Below, piece by piece: positions 39,809 to 53,323 of a stretch of DNA of 64,000 nucleotides; within the stretch, counting starts at the first letter, position 1; each line of letters starts with the position of its first letter. The position numbers and the translations under genes were made by a program. The notes beneath the pieces are model-generated. The model saw nothing but the letters and a program-made list of their open reading frames with translations. It was not told the DNA's origin and made no database searches. This DNA is from Xylocopa sonorina (lineage: Eukaryota; Arthropoda; Insecta; Hymenoptera; Apidae), in the NCBI RefSeq assembly GCF_050948175.1, contig NC_135194.1:9726033-9790032 (forward strand), in the 5' to 3' direction.

Positions 39809-40190
39809 CGGCCCACCTTCTACGGAAATTCTCTCGTTAAAAAGCAACCCAGCTTTCACCGCGGATCAGACAGTAAGAATAGAAATCGCTAGTGTTTCCT
39901 TCACCTTTCTTCTCCTTTTACACGTTTTTGCAGCAGGTTTCGGCGAACGATTCCAAAGTAAGTATGAACAAGGTCTAAGTGGAACAGGATCAAGATATCC
40001 ACCAGGAATACTTATGTCGCCTTTCTTTAGTGTGTGTTGCTGTATATTTAAAGTGATTCTTGCAACGATTGCACTATTAGCTACTTTCCTCGGTGTTGAG
40101 ATATTAATTTCGGTCTTGTCGACGAGAAAAGTGTTGATCGATCGCAGAACGCGTAGAGCAAATGCGACGAGACTTTGGAATCAGAGTTGA
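39809..40190 (+). CDS. 3' end of a candidate small single-pass membrane protein gene, nested in the BTB gene intron
   Basis: Two exons are proposed. The first, 39809-39872, follows a TTTCTACCCTCTAG acceptor and ends at a donor A|GTAAGA. The second, 39934-40190, follows TTTTACACGTTTTTGCAG and ends at TGA. Joined, the frame encodes 21 residues plus a split codon, then 84 residues beginning GFGERFQSKYEQ. A strongly hydrophobic segment of about 30 residues (FFSVCCCIFKVILATIALL and on through VEILISVL) is followed by a basic tail (RKVLIDRRTRRANATR). An AATAAA at 40289-40294 follows the stop by about 100 nt. The 61-64 nt intron is typical of bees. There is no in-frame ATG before the membrane segment, so at least one upstream exon is missing from this model. 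I do not recognise the family. An unspliced reading from 39777 stays open but has no ATG start. Confidence 0.4.
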
Positions 40191-40288
40191 TGAAAAATTA
40201 ATTTAGGTATTCGTTAAACACGAACGAGAAATGAACGAAGACGAATGAATCGAATTTATTTGTTATTTGTTATCCATTTCGACTAAAA

Positions 40289-40294
40289 AATAAA
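40289..40294 (+). other. Poly(A) signal AATAAA for the nested membrane-protein gene
   Basis: An AATAAA hexamer about 100 nt after the TGA at 40188-40190. It is followed 9 nt later by a perfect 8-bp stem-loop (TTGTTCAC, 5-nt loop, GTGAACAA at 40303-40323) and a T/G-rich stretch, as expected for a cleavage region. Confidence 0.45.
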
Positions 40295-40329
40295 CTTTCG
40301 ATTTGTTCACTCTACGTGAACAATTCGTT

Positions 40330-43300
40330 ATGTCGCCTTGTATCGATCTAACAGATTTGTTTGTACTCGTTTGTAACAATTGCCCAACACTACCGTCAAA
40401 GTTCGGTCACTGAACTCGTTTTGCGATTGATCAGTGTTTTCTGTTGATAACTCATTGATAAGAACCGAAACTAATATTCTTGCGAAGGAAAGAGTTTCTT
40501 GAAATCGCCTAAGAAATCATCCCTTAAATGTTCTACGCGAAATATTGGAGCATCCTCTGCACACAGGGAGCAGCATACGATAGAATTCGAGGCACGTGCA
40601 GTTTCACGACGGCTGACGAAGATGAGATCGAAAATCGAGTGGTTGTCACAAGGTGTTCGCGGTTAGAGCTCGTCCTTGAACCGTTTGATTCCCATCTACC
40701 GCGATGAATCGCGAAGAGGAAAGGGGTGGCGCGGTCGCGAAACGGAAACGCTCGGGAAAGCCAAAATGGCGGAAAGTTAAATGCCCTTCGACGAAGGAAA
40801 CGAAGAACCTGAATCGAAGCAAAAGAAAGCAGCCCCACAAATATAAATTATGCTCGTGGAAAATATAGAATACTACTACGCAACGAGTGGTTACGTTGAA
40901 ATTATTGCACTTCTTTCGAATCTAAATTCACAAATTATCACAAAGCTAGCAGTAGAATTTAATTCCTAAATCTACGCTAAACGAGTTGATATAACACCTC
41001 CTCGCTATCACACAAATTTATACAATTTTCATTATAACCATTACCTCTGATATGGAAGTAACATAAATTAACAACAAAGCAAACTGATCAACGACGAATC
41101 TGTCGTTGAAATAATCTTACGCGAATCCTCAATTTGAATAATCACAAATTAATCCTAATCCTACTCTCAATAAACACTCATCGAGGGATACAAATTCTAC
41201 AACCCCCATCCACCATTTTAGAAACGATCGCAAGCAAAACTCTTCCAATGAAAAAGACTTACAATCAACTCAAATTTACCATTCGAATCCGCATCGAAGC
41301 AGCGAGTACAGCGTAAACATTGCTATCAACCTCGAATTACTCAAGTTAGATAGAACGTGTATTATAAATAAAAAAAAAGTGTCGTTCCTCGCAAAACGAG
41401 CTCGAACGAAGCAGCAGAAGAACGAACTAGCGTGTAAGCGATTGGATAGAGACGAAAGAACGGGGAAATGACAGCTGGGACAATGGAGGGTGGCTTGGAC
41501 GTTCGAAATTCGAAACGCGGAGGCTCCCAGCCCCGTAGCAGGTCTTAATGGCCGCGGGGGAGCCTCGTCGAGGCCGCGATCAGTCGATTCCGGTGCGCGC
41601 GGCAGCCATTGGGATGACCTAAAACCCACGTTAATTGGAACTTTACTAATTGATTGTACTCTACGTCAGCGGTGTGCGGCGTTCATTAATTCTCTTCTCG
41701 ATTGCACTTTACAGGGCGATCGCTGTTCCGCATTTCGCGACGTAATTGCGACCTCGAACGTGTCCGTGCACCCATCAAGGGGAAACAGCCCGTGCGTGCG
41801 TTTAAGTAGGACGACGACGTCGACAACGTGCTTGTCGCGGCAGATCTCAGAACCGACGCCCGGATAGGGCACGGTTCGTACGCTCTTTCCGTTTGGCGAA
41901 CGCGGTGTTTCCGCGCCGCGCAGGTTTCAGTGGCACTGCTCGAGTGAAACTGGTGAAAGTACTTTTGGGATTCGATGGTTCCGATTAGTTCTCAACTATG
42001 GTTAAGAAATTGTGTCTAATATCAATTTTTCTGTACCGTCGCGAGGATTTTCTGGACTTGATAGGGTGCACTGGTTCTACTTCAACCCTTGCAAACTGTT
42101 AAATAATATATGAAATGAATTGATACGAAACTGGTTTCTTTTTATAGTCGTTTAGTTTATAGTACGAGAGAGTAATTACTTTGCTAAATGAATTTTATTA
42201 TAGAGTAAAATGTTTGCACCCTGGTTGCACCATGTTGCGCTTCACTGTGAGAGGCTGGAGTTCGTTTTCGAGTGAAACTAAGATTTAACTGAGGTCGATT
42301 ATAATTTTTGCTTTTTTTTAAATGCGAAGAGAGTTCAAGTTTTAGAGTGTTAACCATCCCCAGTGTGGAATGGTTAGAGGAACTGTGAACTGAATACGAG
42401 GAGACGATACGTCGTCGAGGGTCTGTGAAGATGGAACGTGCCACGGTGAACGAAAAGTAGAGGATGCAGAGGAGAGTGACCCTCTTACAATTAGAGAAAC
42501 ACGGGAAACGTTCGATCGTCCGCGTTCTTTTCAGGTTAGTTAGTCGTACATCCACGCACGCGTTTACGTCCTTGCGTTTCTCTCATCGTTTTGGAGGATC
42601 GCAATTAACGAGCCAGTGTACGATTGTCCACGCTGTAACGCTTCGAACTGGGTATACTTCGTTACACGTATCGTGATTCATTTGTCGTACCCTGGTTTTT
42701 GGTTAGCTTTCATCGCAGCAATGCAATTTTTGTTGGCATATGGAAACGTAAAAAATTGTCATCAATTTCATTGGAAAATGATTAATAATAATTGAAGATT
42801 TTATTAATAATAGCTCGAAGAAGTTAAGTTGCTCGGAGATCAACAACTGATAACACTACTCGCGTAGTACGCAGTAAAATTTTCATATCATGTAGCAGAG
42901 AAGAGTTTACGCTCCTTTTTTATGATCCGTAACGAAAATATGCTTTCAAGAATTTTACATCAAGCAGCTAGGAAATTTATAGCGGAGTAACCTCCACTCC
43001 ATGATTTTCGAAAGAGTTATCTACGAGAAGATGTGAAACGTCTGCGAAGTGTAAAGTGTGTCTGACAACGCACGATCCGTTTCCCCTTGCGCTCAAGATT
43101 TCTTATTTTTCTCGCATGCACACGGGACAATTAGTTTCTGTTCCGAGTAAAAATTGTTCTCAACGAACACTAGTGACAATTTATAAGTAAAAATCTCCGA
43201 AAGAATCGAGCAGAAACAGTTAGGAATTTTTTATTCTTTTCATACTTAAGCATAGGTTAGTATTTTCACTCTTTTTCTGCCAATGGAATTAAAACGAACA

Positions 43301-46300
43301 AACTATTTGTGCTCCAGCTTTGAAAAATGCATTTCTAAAGAAGTTATTGCAGTTGGTTATTGCAATTATTAAACTGAATTGAGTTCTTCGAAATCAAAGT
43401 CAAACACATGTAAAAAAAACAGAAGAATGTTGTTCAGATACAAACGAATTTACGAAAATAAATTACTTGGGAATGCAATTAGCGAAATGATATTTCATTA
43501 AGAGTTGCACATAAATTGGAAAACAGGCCGCTTTCTCGTCAACTCTACAACGATTGTCACCAGGGATCCTCGAGAATGGAGAGTAACCTCTTAACATTTA
43601 AAAGACCGTCGTAACTCTGCATCAAAATTGGCAATTTTCTCAATTCGCTCACTTGCTGCGATAATTACGTAATTTAAAAAATCAGCATTTACAGCAAACG
43701 CCACTAGAGCTTTATGAATTCTGAGCATCCACTCAAGAGAGAATACAAATTTTTATTCAAAAGTAAAAATTGCTAATTTCCTCTTCGAAGGTATTTCCTT
43801 TGAGCATTTGCAAAAACATCTGGAAACAATCACTTTGGATGAAAAACAGACTGGTCGAAAGGGACGTTTGAAAACAGAGGCATTCGGTTACCCAAAGATT
43901 CAGTTGTATGCAAACAACACGTACCCGAGTGTGTCTGTAATTAGTTGGAATAATTAAGCTCGATTGCTCACGCCACTCGTTCCGCGATCGAATTTATTTC
44001 CAAACGCGTAACGATCTTCGCGAACGCGCGAACTTCCCTCCCAGAAGAATCGATCGAAGAGACGCGCGGGGGATGGGATCGTTGAAAGATGAACGGAAAA
44101 ATCTGCGCCTTCGATCGTTGGCGATGCGACGACTTCCTATCGCGGGCGAAATCGCGGGAAAGTAGCGGCGGTTCGTACGCAAAATTGAGCGTCACTGTCC
44201 AATTTACGATTTATCTGTCGTGACGTGCACGGCGTATACATGCATGCATGCATGCATGCCCGCTCGACTCGCGAGCGTGATAACGTAGCGCAGTTGGGTC
44301 GATGCATTATGCAGTTTTCCGTGCGTTCATTATATTTTTAGACCTTTACGATTGCAAGGTTACTCTCGTAACGGCCGTCTCTCCTCGTTAATTGCGATTT
44401 TTCCGCGGCAATCGCCTCGCTGCCCGGATAACGATTCCGCTCCTACGAATCGGCTGTCTGTCATCGCCAAGACAGATCTTTCTCTCCCTCTCTCTCTCTC
44501 TCTGTCTTTCTCTGTCTTGCTTTCGTCTGGTACGATCGAACGATTCCGTCGCGTCGAGCCGAGTTGGTTCAACCGTTTTTTCGTCATCGAGTTAAAGCCG
44601 AGTCGAGTGACGCGAGATTTCCACGCGCGAAGATCGTCGTTGCCAACTTGTCTAGCCGCGATTTTGTTACATTTGAGATACGTTCAACCAGCGTGCCAAT
44701 TCTACGGTTATCGCGCAACTGGCATGTCTAACGAGCGCGTTGGCAAAGTGGAGTTTCCTTAGACTTGGACAGTCTCGACGCCATTGGATGGCTTGTTTAG
44801 CTTCCGGTGGCGGTCGATGACAAGGAGGATGGCTAGTCGAACAGAAAGTTGCAAACGATTTTTCTGAATAACATTAAACGCTCGCGTAATCGCGAGTTCT
44901 GTTGTTGGGAAACCAGAAACGGGAAAGATAATGGCAACGATGGTAATAGTTGAGGTTATGTTCGAGTCTGTAGACCAAAATGACGCATAGCAGTTAACGC
45001 CATGTTGGATCCGCCGCCGGTTATTGACAACCGTGGAAACGCAAACTGGTACCATTAATATTCGTGCTGTTAAATCGGCGCATTGTTGCAAACGATGATC
45101 CTTGCGCGGAAATCTGGTTTAAACGCGTGGCTTCGTTTCTGTTCACCGTGGATTAGAACGTTTCTGTTGCTAAAGCTGTATCTTTCTCGAGAAGACATTG
45201 CACGGTTATTGTAATCGCGTTTTGAAACAATATCCACTTCTCAAATAAATCTTACGCGCTGTCTTCTATTCGATCTTCATGGATTATTTTATGTAAAATG
45301 ATGGAGCAGAAAATTGGAAATAAAAATTTGCGATATTCTATGTTCCTCGCAGAACGTAAGGATCGACTCGAGCGAGTCGATTAGAATGCATTAGAGCGTG
45401 CAGAGATGATTGACAGTCGTACCGAAAATTTTTATTTTCGCCGTTCGATTCCTTTCTGTGCAACGCGGTCTAATTGTCTTCGACATCGCGTTCGAGTAGA
45501 TTGAGTTCGATTGATTCGAGGGGGTGCGAGGCGAGTGCCTCGTCGCGTCGAAAATTAAAGCTCGATTAAACGCAGAATCACGCACGGTTTAAACGTCGAT
45601 TCGGCTTATCAAAGCGATCGGAATTCGTGGAAAATGCGCGAGGTGAGAGCGAGCGAACCGTTCAAACGCCATTACCCGTGGACTTACGTGACAATACAGA
45701 TACGAAAAGAGACCATTTCAACGGCAATAACGCGATGGAACGTTGACCGGTCATAATTCCGAGAATTATGTGTCTCCATTGCTGTTCAGTGGGAATTCTT
45801 TGACTTATTAACGGTTAAAATAGTCACGCAACAAGGTTTGCGTATGAAATTTCAGTTCGATGAAATTGTTCCTCTCGCGACGATATTATGAATACGAAAT
45901 TCATTCCTCCAATGAGACGGCAAACTGAATGTTATTTATTCCCGTTAACGTTATATTTCTCAACGATCGAACGATCTCCTCGAAATTTACGAGTAACGTA
46001 ACACTTGATTGTGAATGTAAAAATTTTCTGATACAATTTGTCTCGGTTTGTTAAAGAAAGAATTAAGTACGTGCCAGTACGTATCCACCGTTACGCAAAC
46101 CTACGTAAACTTATAAAATATTCAATTGAATTAAAGTCGACTCTCGTTCAAATAAGTTTGTAAGAATTGAGAATATTCAGCTTGAAAATAATTTGATAAA
46201 AAGTTTGCATTTAATTATCGATCTCTATAATTGATCAAATTGTGTATTCATCGTGTCGTCGTGAGGGGGATGAAACGTTTAGCGTTTGGAAAGATTCAGC

Positions 46301-49300
46301 TGCGAGTTCCGCCGAGTGATTCATTGAGGATCGTCGATTTAGCAGTAGTGAATTATAAAAAGACGCGAAACTGGTGCTTTCATTGAAGGAAAATTGTTGC
46401 TCGCGTGGGTCGATTAAATACTTGAACAGCCGAAGTAATACTGGGGAAATTACAAATAAATCGAAATGTTGCTGACGGGAAGCCGCGATTCGAGTGATTC
46501 GTAAATCCATGGCAAACGTGTATCTGTTCGTTCTGATCTAGAAACAATTATTGATCTTTCGATCGTTATTACGGTTTAATTCGCTAAATTACGCGAAATT
46601 TATTCCTCGAAGGGTGCTAGTCCGATAAATACGTAATTCCGCGGTATTATCTGGGCGCGCGTGGCTCTGATGAATTTCCGTGAAACGAGTTAAATTGATA
46701 CATGAAATTTCGTTTGGAACAGAAGTTCGCAGAATGCAACGAATGCGTTCTTTTTTTACTGATTGTGGGTAATATTGAGACCAGTTATAATTCTGCGAAG
46801 AAAAGTCGAGGACACGTTACTCAGGCAATTTTGAAAGTAAATCATTTCTAAATCGAGAGTTGAAACACTGTGCACATCTACAAGAGGTTGACACAAGTAT
46901 CTACGTTTTCATTTGCTCAACTGTTTAAAACGAATTTTAGTTTGTGTAACCAAACCCTGTTCCTTGTATCGTTTTCTATTCTCAGTTTCCTATGGTATGA
47001 CGATTTTTAAGTACCTATATCGTGTTATGCGTATTAATTACCCCAATACTCTAATTTGTCAATTAAAAGGAAAATATAAGTTTTAGAATTTTCATAAAGG
47101 AAGCGTTTGCAGTAACCTGAAGTAAACGAAGCTTATGTTTCATAACTGAAGCGTTCGCAGCAATCTGAAGAACAAAATCAAGTCCAGAAAATAAGGAAAT
47201 CGACAGACTAAAAAATTGATTAGAACGATGATAGTATAAAAAATTTATAATAAATCGAATATACCCATTACACCCTGCTATTCTCACAACAATTATTCAT
47301 TTCGAGTTCAACCATAAGAATAAAAATTAAGGAACTCACAAAAAGTTTGAAATAAAATTAAATTTCGCGATTAAAGAAACCGATTCGACTGAACATAAAA
47401 CAATAACGTTCCTCCACTACAATTCTATCCATCGCGTAGGACTTATCTCGTTCTTGGAAGAGAAGAAATGCCCTGTCTCATCGAACCCCGCGATTCCCCG
47501 ATTCTGTAAACAGTTCCGAGCAAAGGGTGAAACAGAACCGGTGGTTGGAGGGGTGGGTGCGACGGCGGACGATCGAAACGAAACGCATTAACTTTTGATC
47601 CTTTTCGTAAACCGCAGCGAGGACGGGCTGAGCCCGGTGTCCGATTAATATTCACGTCTCGTCCACGACGGGACCGAAATCGCTCGCGACGGCATCGCCT
47701 ATCGATTAATCGATGCGATTCCTTCGGTAGAGCCGCGGGCCTCTGCGTGTAACGCGATGAATATTTCACGGATCGATCGATTTTCAGCGACTTGGTTCGC
47801 GAGGGTCCCTCGCGAGGAGGTTGAAGCGAACGGAGGGAGGAAAGCAGCCGGCTACTAAATATACAATGCGCCCGAGAAACCGTGGTGGAAGGGTGGGTGG
47901 CTAGTCCTGTGCAGGGTGCGCGACTGCGGCGACCGCAATCGCGTTTCGAACGTCGAACGATCGAAACGGACGTTTCGATGAAAACCCCCTTGATTTACAG
48001 TCGTTGCCAAGTAGACCACTCGCTAGCCGGATGGACGTCTCGTGTACATGTAAATCAAGCCTGCTCTTCGAGTGTGGATCTATTCGGATGTTTGGACTTG
48101 AGCTCGAGCGCTCGAGTAAGCGACGATGTCGTCGGTTCTTATGTCAGAGTAACCTGTGGTGTCGCTTCGAAGATTGTGTCTGATATAGAAAACAGGGGAC
48201 ACTCGAGCAGTGAGATATCCAAAAGAACAAAAGCTCTGACACGAACGTGGCTCTTCGAATGAGAGATCAAATGAACGACTGATTAGCTAGGATCTGAATA
48301 AGGGTAGAGATTTCGATGTTTGTCTATCTGGCCACCACTGGAGGCCCTTAGAATATGATTTCTTGGAGTTTCACAGAGTTAAAAATGATATTGTTAATAT
48401 ACTGGCGATATTTGTCAATTATACACCGGTTGCTTCCACTTAGACTAAAGATATCGTGAAAAAGTTCAAAGCTAGTTAAAGAAGAAATCATGCATACGAA
48501 GAAGATAATAGATTTGAATAAAAGAATATGATCAATCGTATCCAAGAAAGGAAAGAACGTTACTGTCCGCAACGATGCTCATGAAGAAGCAAAGGTGCAA
48601 AGTATATTTATAATCCATAGATTATAAATATCCCAGCTACGTGACTGGTCTAAAAAAGAAGCCGACTTAAAAATAAAGCCACCGCCGTTTACATTACATA
48701 CTCTAAACACTCGAAATCGGCAGCTTATCCTGCATCGTGAGCGCCCGTCACATGCCGGAAAACCGCTGCGGTTCGCGGAAAAGCATAATTGTCCGGGCAA
48801 ATTCGCTGCAAAAATGGTACCCGCGATTAAACGTAAGAAGAACGCCAGATAACGTAGCCGAGCATTATCGACGCGCTCGTAAACTATCGTTATCGTATCT
48901 GCGCGAGCGTTTCTCTTTCCGCGTTTCACGCGGGTAGATCCCTCCACCCCACTGACAACCCCTCCAAAAAAAAAAAACGAAAAACAAGGTAGAAGAGAAA
49001 GAACATAAAAAATAGCGCGAACAAAATATAAAAGAAAGAAGAAATGAAATAAATAAATCAGCGCGAACTTCGGCTCGGACGTTTCGTCGAACAACGAGCT
49101 CCCCAGGTGATCCCTGGGGCTCGCCCACCGCGAATTCCACCGATCCACCGGAATCGCGCCGCGATCCCTCGCGGCTACGTTTCAACACGCGCGTACACCC
49201 TAATTACCTTATCTAAACTAATAGGAAAACAAAAGTAAGCGGCTCGAATACTGGTTCTCGTATCACACAAACGCTCATGAGAAATGCGAGGTCATCGTGC

Positions 49301-50880
49301 ATTGCAACGGCCAAAGTGCAACACGCGCGACTCGTTTCACGTGAGCATTAAACGTATGCAGAATATACGCACGCACGCGCGCTGGGGGCAGAGAATACGA
49401 ATCCAGGAGGACTTTTTCGGAACCGGACAATTTCCTTTCGCGTTGTTCCATTTTTCTTTTATTTCTTTTCTTTTTTTTTTTTCGTCTCTTCTCGGATCGA
49501 GAGGGGAGAGATGCCGTTTGTTAGTCACGGTCGTTGGGAAACGCGCCTCGGGTTACCACACCGCAGAATGTTTCCGTCGCGGATTATGACACCGATATCC
49601 GGGGCACAATATTTTTCGGCTAACGTTGCGAAAGTGGAGAAAAGGGAAAAAATGGCGACGCGAGTTCGCATCGGAACGGGTAACGGCGTAAAAGTGGTTG
49701 CGAGATGTTTCGATCCGTGGGACGAAATTCTTTCGCGGAAATCAGGATAAAGCACGCGTACTTTTTCTGTTAGGCACGCGACGAGTTTGTTTTTTGGAAA
49801 TTCGACGGAATTCCGAGACGCGAGCTAACGATTTCTTGCCCCTCTGTGCACCCTCGCGATCCTCGATCGCGACACTTATTAAAACTCGCGGTCGTTTCAT
49901 TCAACCTTTATTTTTCGACGTGATAAACATTCAAATTGATGATAATTAGTTCGTTTCGAGTTGCAAACCTGTTCCCAGACTGCATAATTTCTGCGGAAGC
50001 GTTAACACCTTCTCCAAACCCAGCGTATTGACATTTTTCTGCGTTACGAACGTACGAAACCGCTACTGAACTTGCAAGAAATTACAATTTTTTAATGACT
50101 ATTTAAGGAGCCAAACGATTCGTGTCATTAAGATAAAAGTTACGTACAATAATGTGCAAAAGTCTCTGACATTGTCAAGGAAACGTCTTGTTACTTCATA
50201 TGCGACTGATGGACGCTATTTATGCGATTTTTTTTATCGAATTTTAAAAAGTAACTATTAATTTTCAAATTTTGTACACGTATTACGCTAAGAGATACTA
50301 ATTCATTTAGATTAATTAATATCTTGCGTAACTTCTTCTTGCTTTCTCCACGAAAAATAGCAAGAACACACTGTCCTCGAAAACGCAGTTAAATAACTTT
50401 TTAATACCTTCGTTAATTACCATTTAATACTTTTCACATGTTTTCAGTTCTAAATACTTTCATAAATATTTAATACGTTATTCGAATGGAGATTTTCTTT
50501 ATTTTGGAATTTTTAAAAAATCCATGAACTTGTTAAAATGACTAATGCAATACGAAAGGCAATATTTGTTGAGATCAGATAGCATTCAACGATGCATTTA
50601 ATCGTTGATAGAAAAAGAAAAACAGTAACGCGAATGGTCGAAGACTTTAGCCCACTACTGTGCATAGTGATTGAAAAGTTATGGAAATGGAAAGTAGATT
50701 TGCAATTCAACGGAACGTAATGTAAATTTTTACTGTCCACGATATGTGCCCCTGTAAAGAAAATTGTTAATGGCTACCAAAACAAACACAGGTATTCTAG
50801 CAAATAGGTGTTCTAAGAGTTGCAACAAATTCCAATGATCTACGTAATTAAATTGTCTCTGCTTCTCATACCTCGAGTCT
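40330..50880. other. Long-intron sequence without supported exons
   Basis: About 10.5 kb of alternating AT-rich and CpG-rich DNA. (CT)n occurs at 44478-44515, a 14-bp palindrome CTCGAGCGCTCGAG at 48103-48116, and CpG-rich segments near 41.5-41.95, 44.0-44.75 and 47.5-48.1 kb. ORFs up to 189 codons (49148-48579, minus) have no domain and include homopolymer-encoded Phe/Leu runs. I see no zinc-finger exon. Confidence 0.5.
44240..44259. repeat. (ATGC)n self-complementary repeat
   Basis: Five tandem ATGC units form an alternating purine-pyrimidine, self-complementary 20-mer able to form a cruciform or Z-like structure. It is embedded in CpG-rich sequence. Confidence 0.85.
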
Positions 50881-52050
50881 TCCTCGCGCCGATCCACGAT
50901 TACACGGAACGCATCCTGCTTACGAGATAAACCTCGCCGGTTTCTCTTGGACGTGCCTGCGCGCGCGATGGCGTCGCGTTCGCTTCTCCTTTTCTTCGGA
51001 GGAAGGTAGAAATTTCGCTCACCGTCGTGGACAGAAACGGTCCAGAAACGAGACCAACGAACGAGTCCCCGAAAATCTTCTTACGTCTCCTCCTATTGCA
51101 CCGTACGTTTCTCTTATTGCACCACTTACGAACCTACGCATTCGACGTCTTATCGTTAGAAGGGAACCCACGAACCACGTGGACGACAACCACGATTCGT
51201 TTCCCCCTCGAGTGGATGTCTCTCGAGGATCGATTCGCCTACCGAACGATGGCTACCACTTTTTTGGTTCTTGCGCGAGTTCTCGCAACGAAGAGGGCGA
51301 AACAGCAGAGACTGGCCGAGCACTCTCGACCTCGACGGAAGGGAAGGTTCGAAGAAGAAGTCGCGTCGATCTTCCGCGCCCTCGACGCGCGCTTCCGACA
51401 CCCTATTCGCCAGAAATTAGTTGAAACTTCCCGCGCGTATATTTGTAAAAAATTACGAGAACAACCGTGGGATCGTTCGCGAGCGACGTTCGATCGTTGT
51501 TCGCCAACGAGTCGCGTCCGTTGGCGCAACGATCTCACGCGTTCGACTGTGAACTTCGTCCACGGGATGTTCCGCGAGATTGCCTCGGAAGAGAGGACTC
51601 GCGAGGCTCCGTGTGTGGGAACGTTAATTAGGTGAACGCGTACGTCCATGATTCGCCTCGTCGAGCATCGTCCGCGCGAGGTTCGGTAGGAAGAGGACGA
51701 CGGCGAAGCGGTACCATCGCCAGCATCGAAAGGGGTGAACGAAACGAACGCGCGAGGGAGAGAAACAGTTGGAGGGATTGACGACGCCGGCGCACTCGTG
51801 AAGCGACTCGATCGGCAGCGACGCTGCTAAGAAGGATCTCGTCTGGTTAATTAACCGCGTCGAACGTCCGTGAACGCGGTACGAATCGAATTCTGCCGCG
51901 GCGGACGTTTCAGCACCCTCTGGCAACCCCCGCGTTACCCAAAACCCCTGCCAAACCCCTCGCGGCCGTGCCACTCTCCGTCGAGATCGTAATCGTCGCG
52001 AATCCCGATCCTCCCTCCCTCCCTACCCCCCCCTCCCCAGCCCCTCCCCG
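50880..52050. other. GC/CpG-rich patch with uninformative ORFs
   Basis: The composition shifts clearly to GC- and CpG-rich. It holds a 202-codon plus-strand ORF (51027-51635, GTG-initiated) and overlapping minus-strand ORFs of 116-136 codons. All are Arg/Ser/Thr-rich, share the same DNA and lack recognisable domains or splice context. I do not call any as a gene. It lies 1.6-2.8 kb past the exon A stop, and a C-rich CCTCCCTCCC stretch ends it at about 52010-52060. Confidence 0.35.
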
Positions 52051-52405
52051 TCCACCCCCTGTCAATTGTATAAAATATTCTCAATCGTATCAACAACAGT
52101 CTCATCGTACATCGTACAACGTTATTACATTATTACAATAGTTTATAGTTAATCGTAATCAATATAATATTCACAGCATTTTATCAAAATCTCTTAAAAG
52201 CACCAACCGTGGCGGCTCCAAATTTCTCTCCATTCGCCCTCTGCCTTTCCACTAAGCCCCACGCTCTCCGTTTCAACCCTTCGCGCGGTTCACGCGCGTC
52301 TCACTGTCACCGTTTCGTCGTATCTCGCGTAAAAATTGATCCCGATCGGAAACCGGATCGTTTGTCTTCGCCAACATCATCTTCGTTACTCGTCCTCTCT
52401 CAAAA

Positions 52406-52560
52406 CTCTTCCCTTTCTTCTCACCCCTTCCTTTCTCTCTCACGTTCTCTCGCTCTTCCGTTCTCTCGATCTCTGTCACTCTCTATCTTTCACGCGCTCT
52501 CTCTCGCTCTCTCTCTCTCTGTCTGTCTCTTTCTCTCTCTCTCTCTCTCTCGCTTTCTTT
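52406..52560. repeat. (CT)n-rich pyrimidine tract
   Basis: The plus strand is almost entirely C and T, with long TCTCTC runs and interspersed TTTC and CGCTCT units. It reads as (GA)n on the sense strand of the BTB gene. The 202-, 170- and 123-residue ORFs through this area are low-complexity Ser/Leu translations. Confidence 0.85.
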
Positions 52561-53105
52561 CTTCTCTCACCTCTTTCTCCCCATCTCACTCACATATATA
52601 TAATATATATATATATACCTTCAATAATTTATCTCTATATATGTATATATATGTATACGTATGTAAATATACATATATATGTATATATACGTGTATATAT
52701 AAGCTAAACGTTTCGTCTTAAAGCACTGATTAAACGAGGGAGCTCGTTTTAACGTGTCCCTCCCTCTGAACACGCGTTTACCAACCATCCTAACCAAAAT
52801 CACAGGACTAACTAGAAACACCGCCGGCTTTTTGCCTCGTCGCTCAGTGGGGATCGATGAACGCGAGGTGTCGTGGTACACCCTCCGTGGAGACGAACGA
52901 AAAGACAGGAGAGACCAGGAACGATAACAGGGAGAAACGATCGTGGGGTGACGAGTGATCGAGCGCCCGGTGACACAGCGACGGAGGAGGCGGCGCACGA
53001 GCGTTTCTCGGCCGTTTGAAATGACGAGCAGCGGGCTGAACGACGGAACCTGGTGCGTCGAGAGAAGGACACGATAATAACAGACGATAATCAGAAGAGG
53101 AAACA

Positions 53106-53153
53106 GTAGTAGTGGTGGTGGTGGTGGTGGTAGTGGTAGTGGTGGTGATAGTG

Positions 53154-53204
<51 letters not shown>

Positions 53205-53250
53205 ATAGTAGTAGTAGTGGTAGTAGTAGTAGTAGTAGTAGTAGTAGTAA

Positions 53251-53291
<41 letters not shown>

Positions 53292-53323
53292 ATAGTAGTA
53301 GTAGTAGTAGTAGTAGTAGTAGC
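53106..53323. repeat. (TAG/TGG)n trinucleotide microsatellite
   Basis: This is about 218 bp of TAG repeats on the plus strand, with TGG-rich units at the left end and occasional TAA or TGA variants. It begins about 360 nt downstream of the exon A stop, so it would be transcribed as CTA/CCA repeats in the 3' UTR of that isoform. It keeps several frames open on both strands, which explains the long homopolymeric ORFs here. Confidence 0.95.

Noticed and set aside
48579..49148. 189-codon minus-strand ORF with hydrophobic stretches
   Set aside because: The hydrophobic runs are encoded by homopolymer and simple sequence. There are no domains and overlapping ORFs exist on both strands.
51027..51635. 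202-codon plus-strand ORF
   Set aside because: It starts at GTG, lies in CpG-rich DNA where stops are rare, and overlaps equally long minus-strand ORFs. It is Arg/Thr/Ser-rich with no domain.
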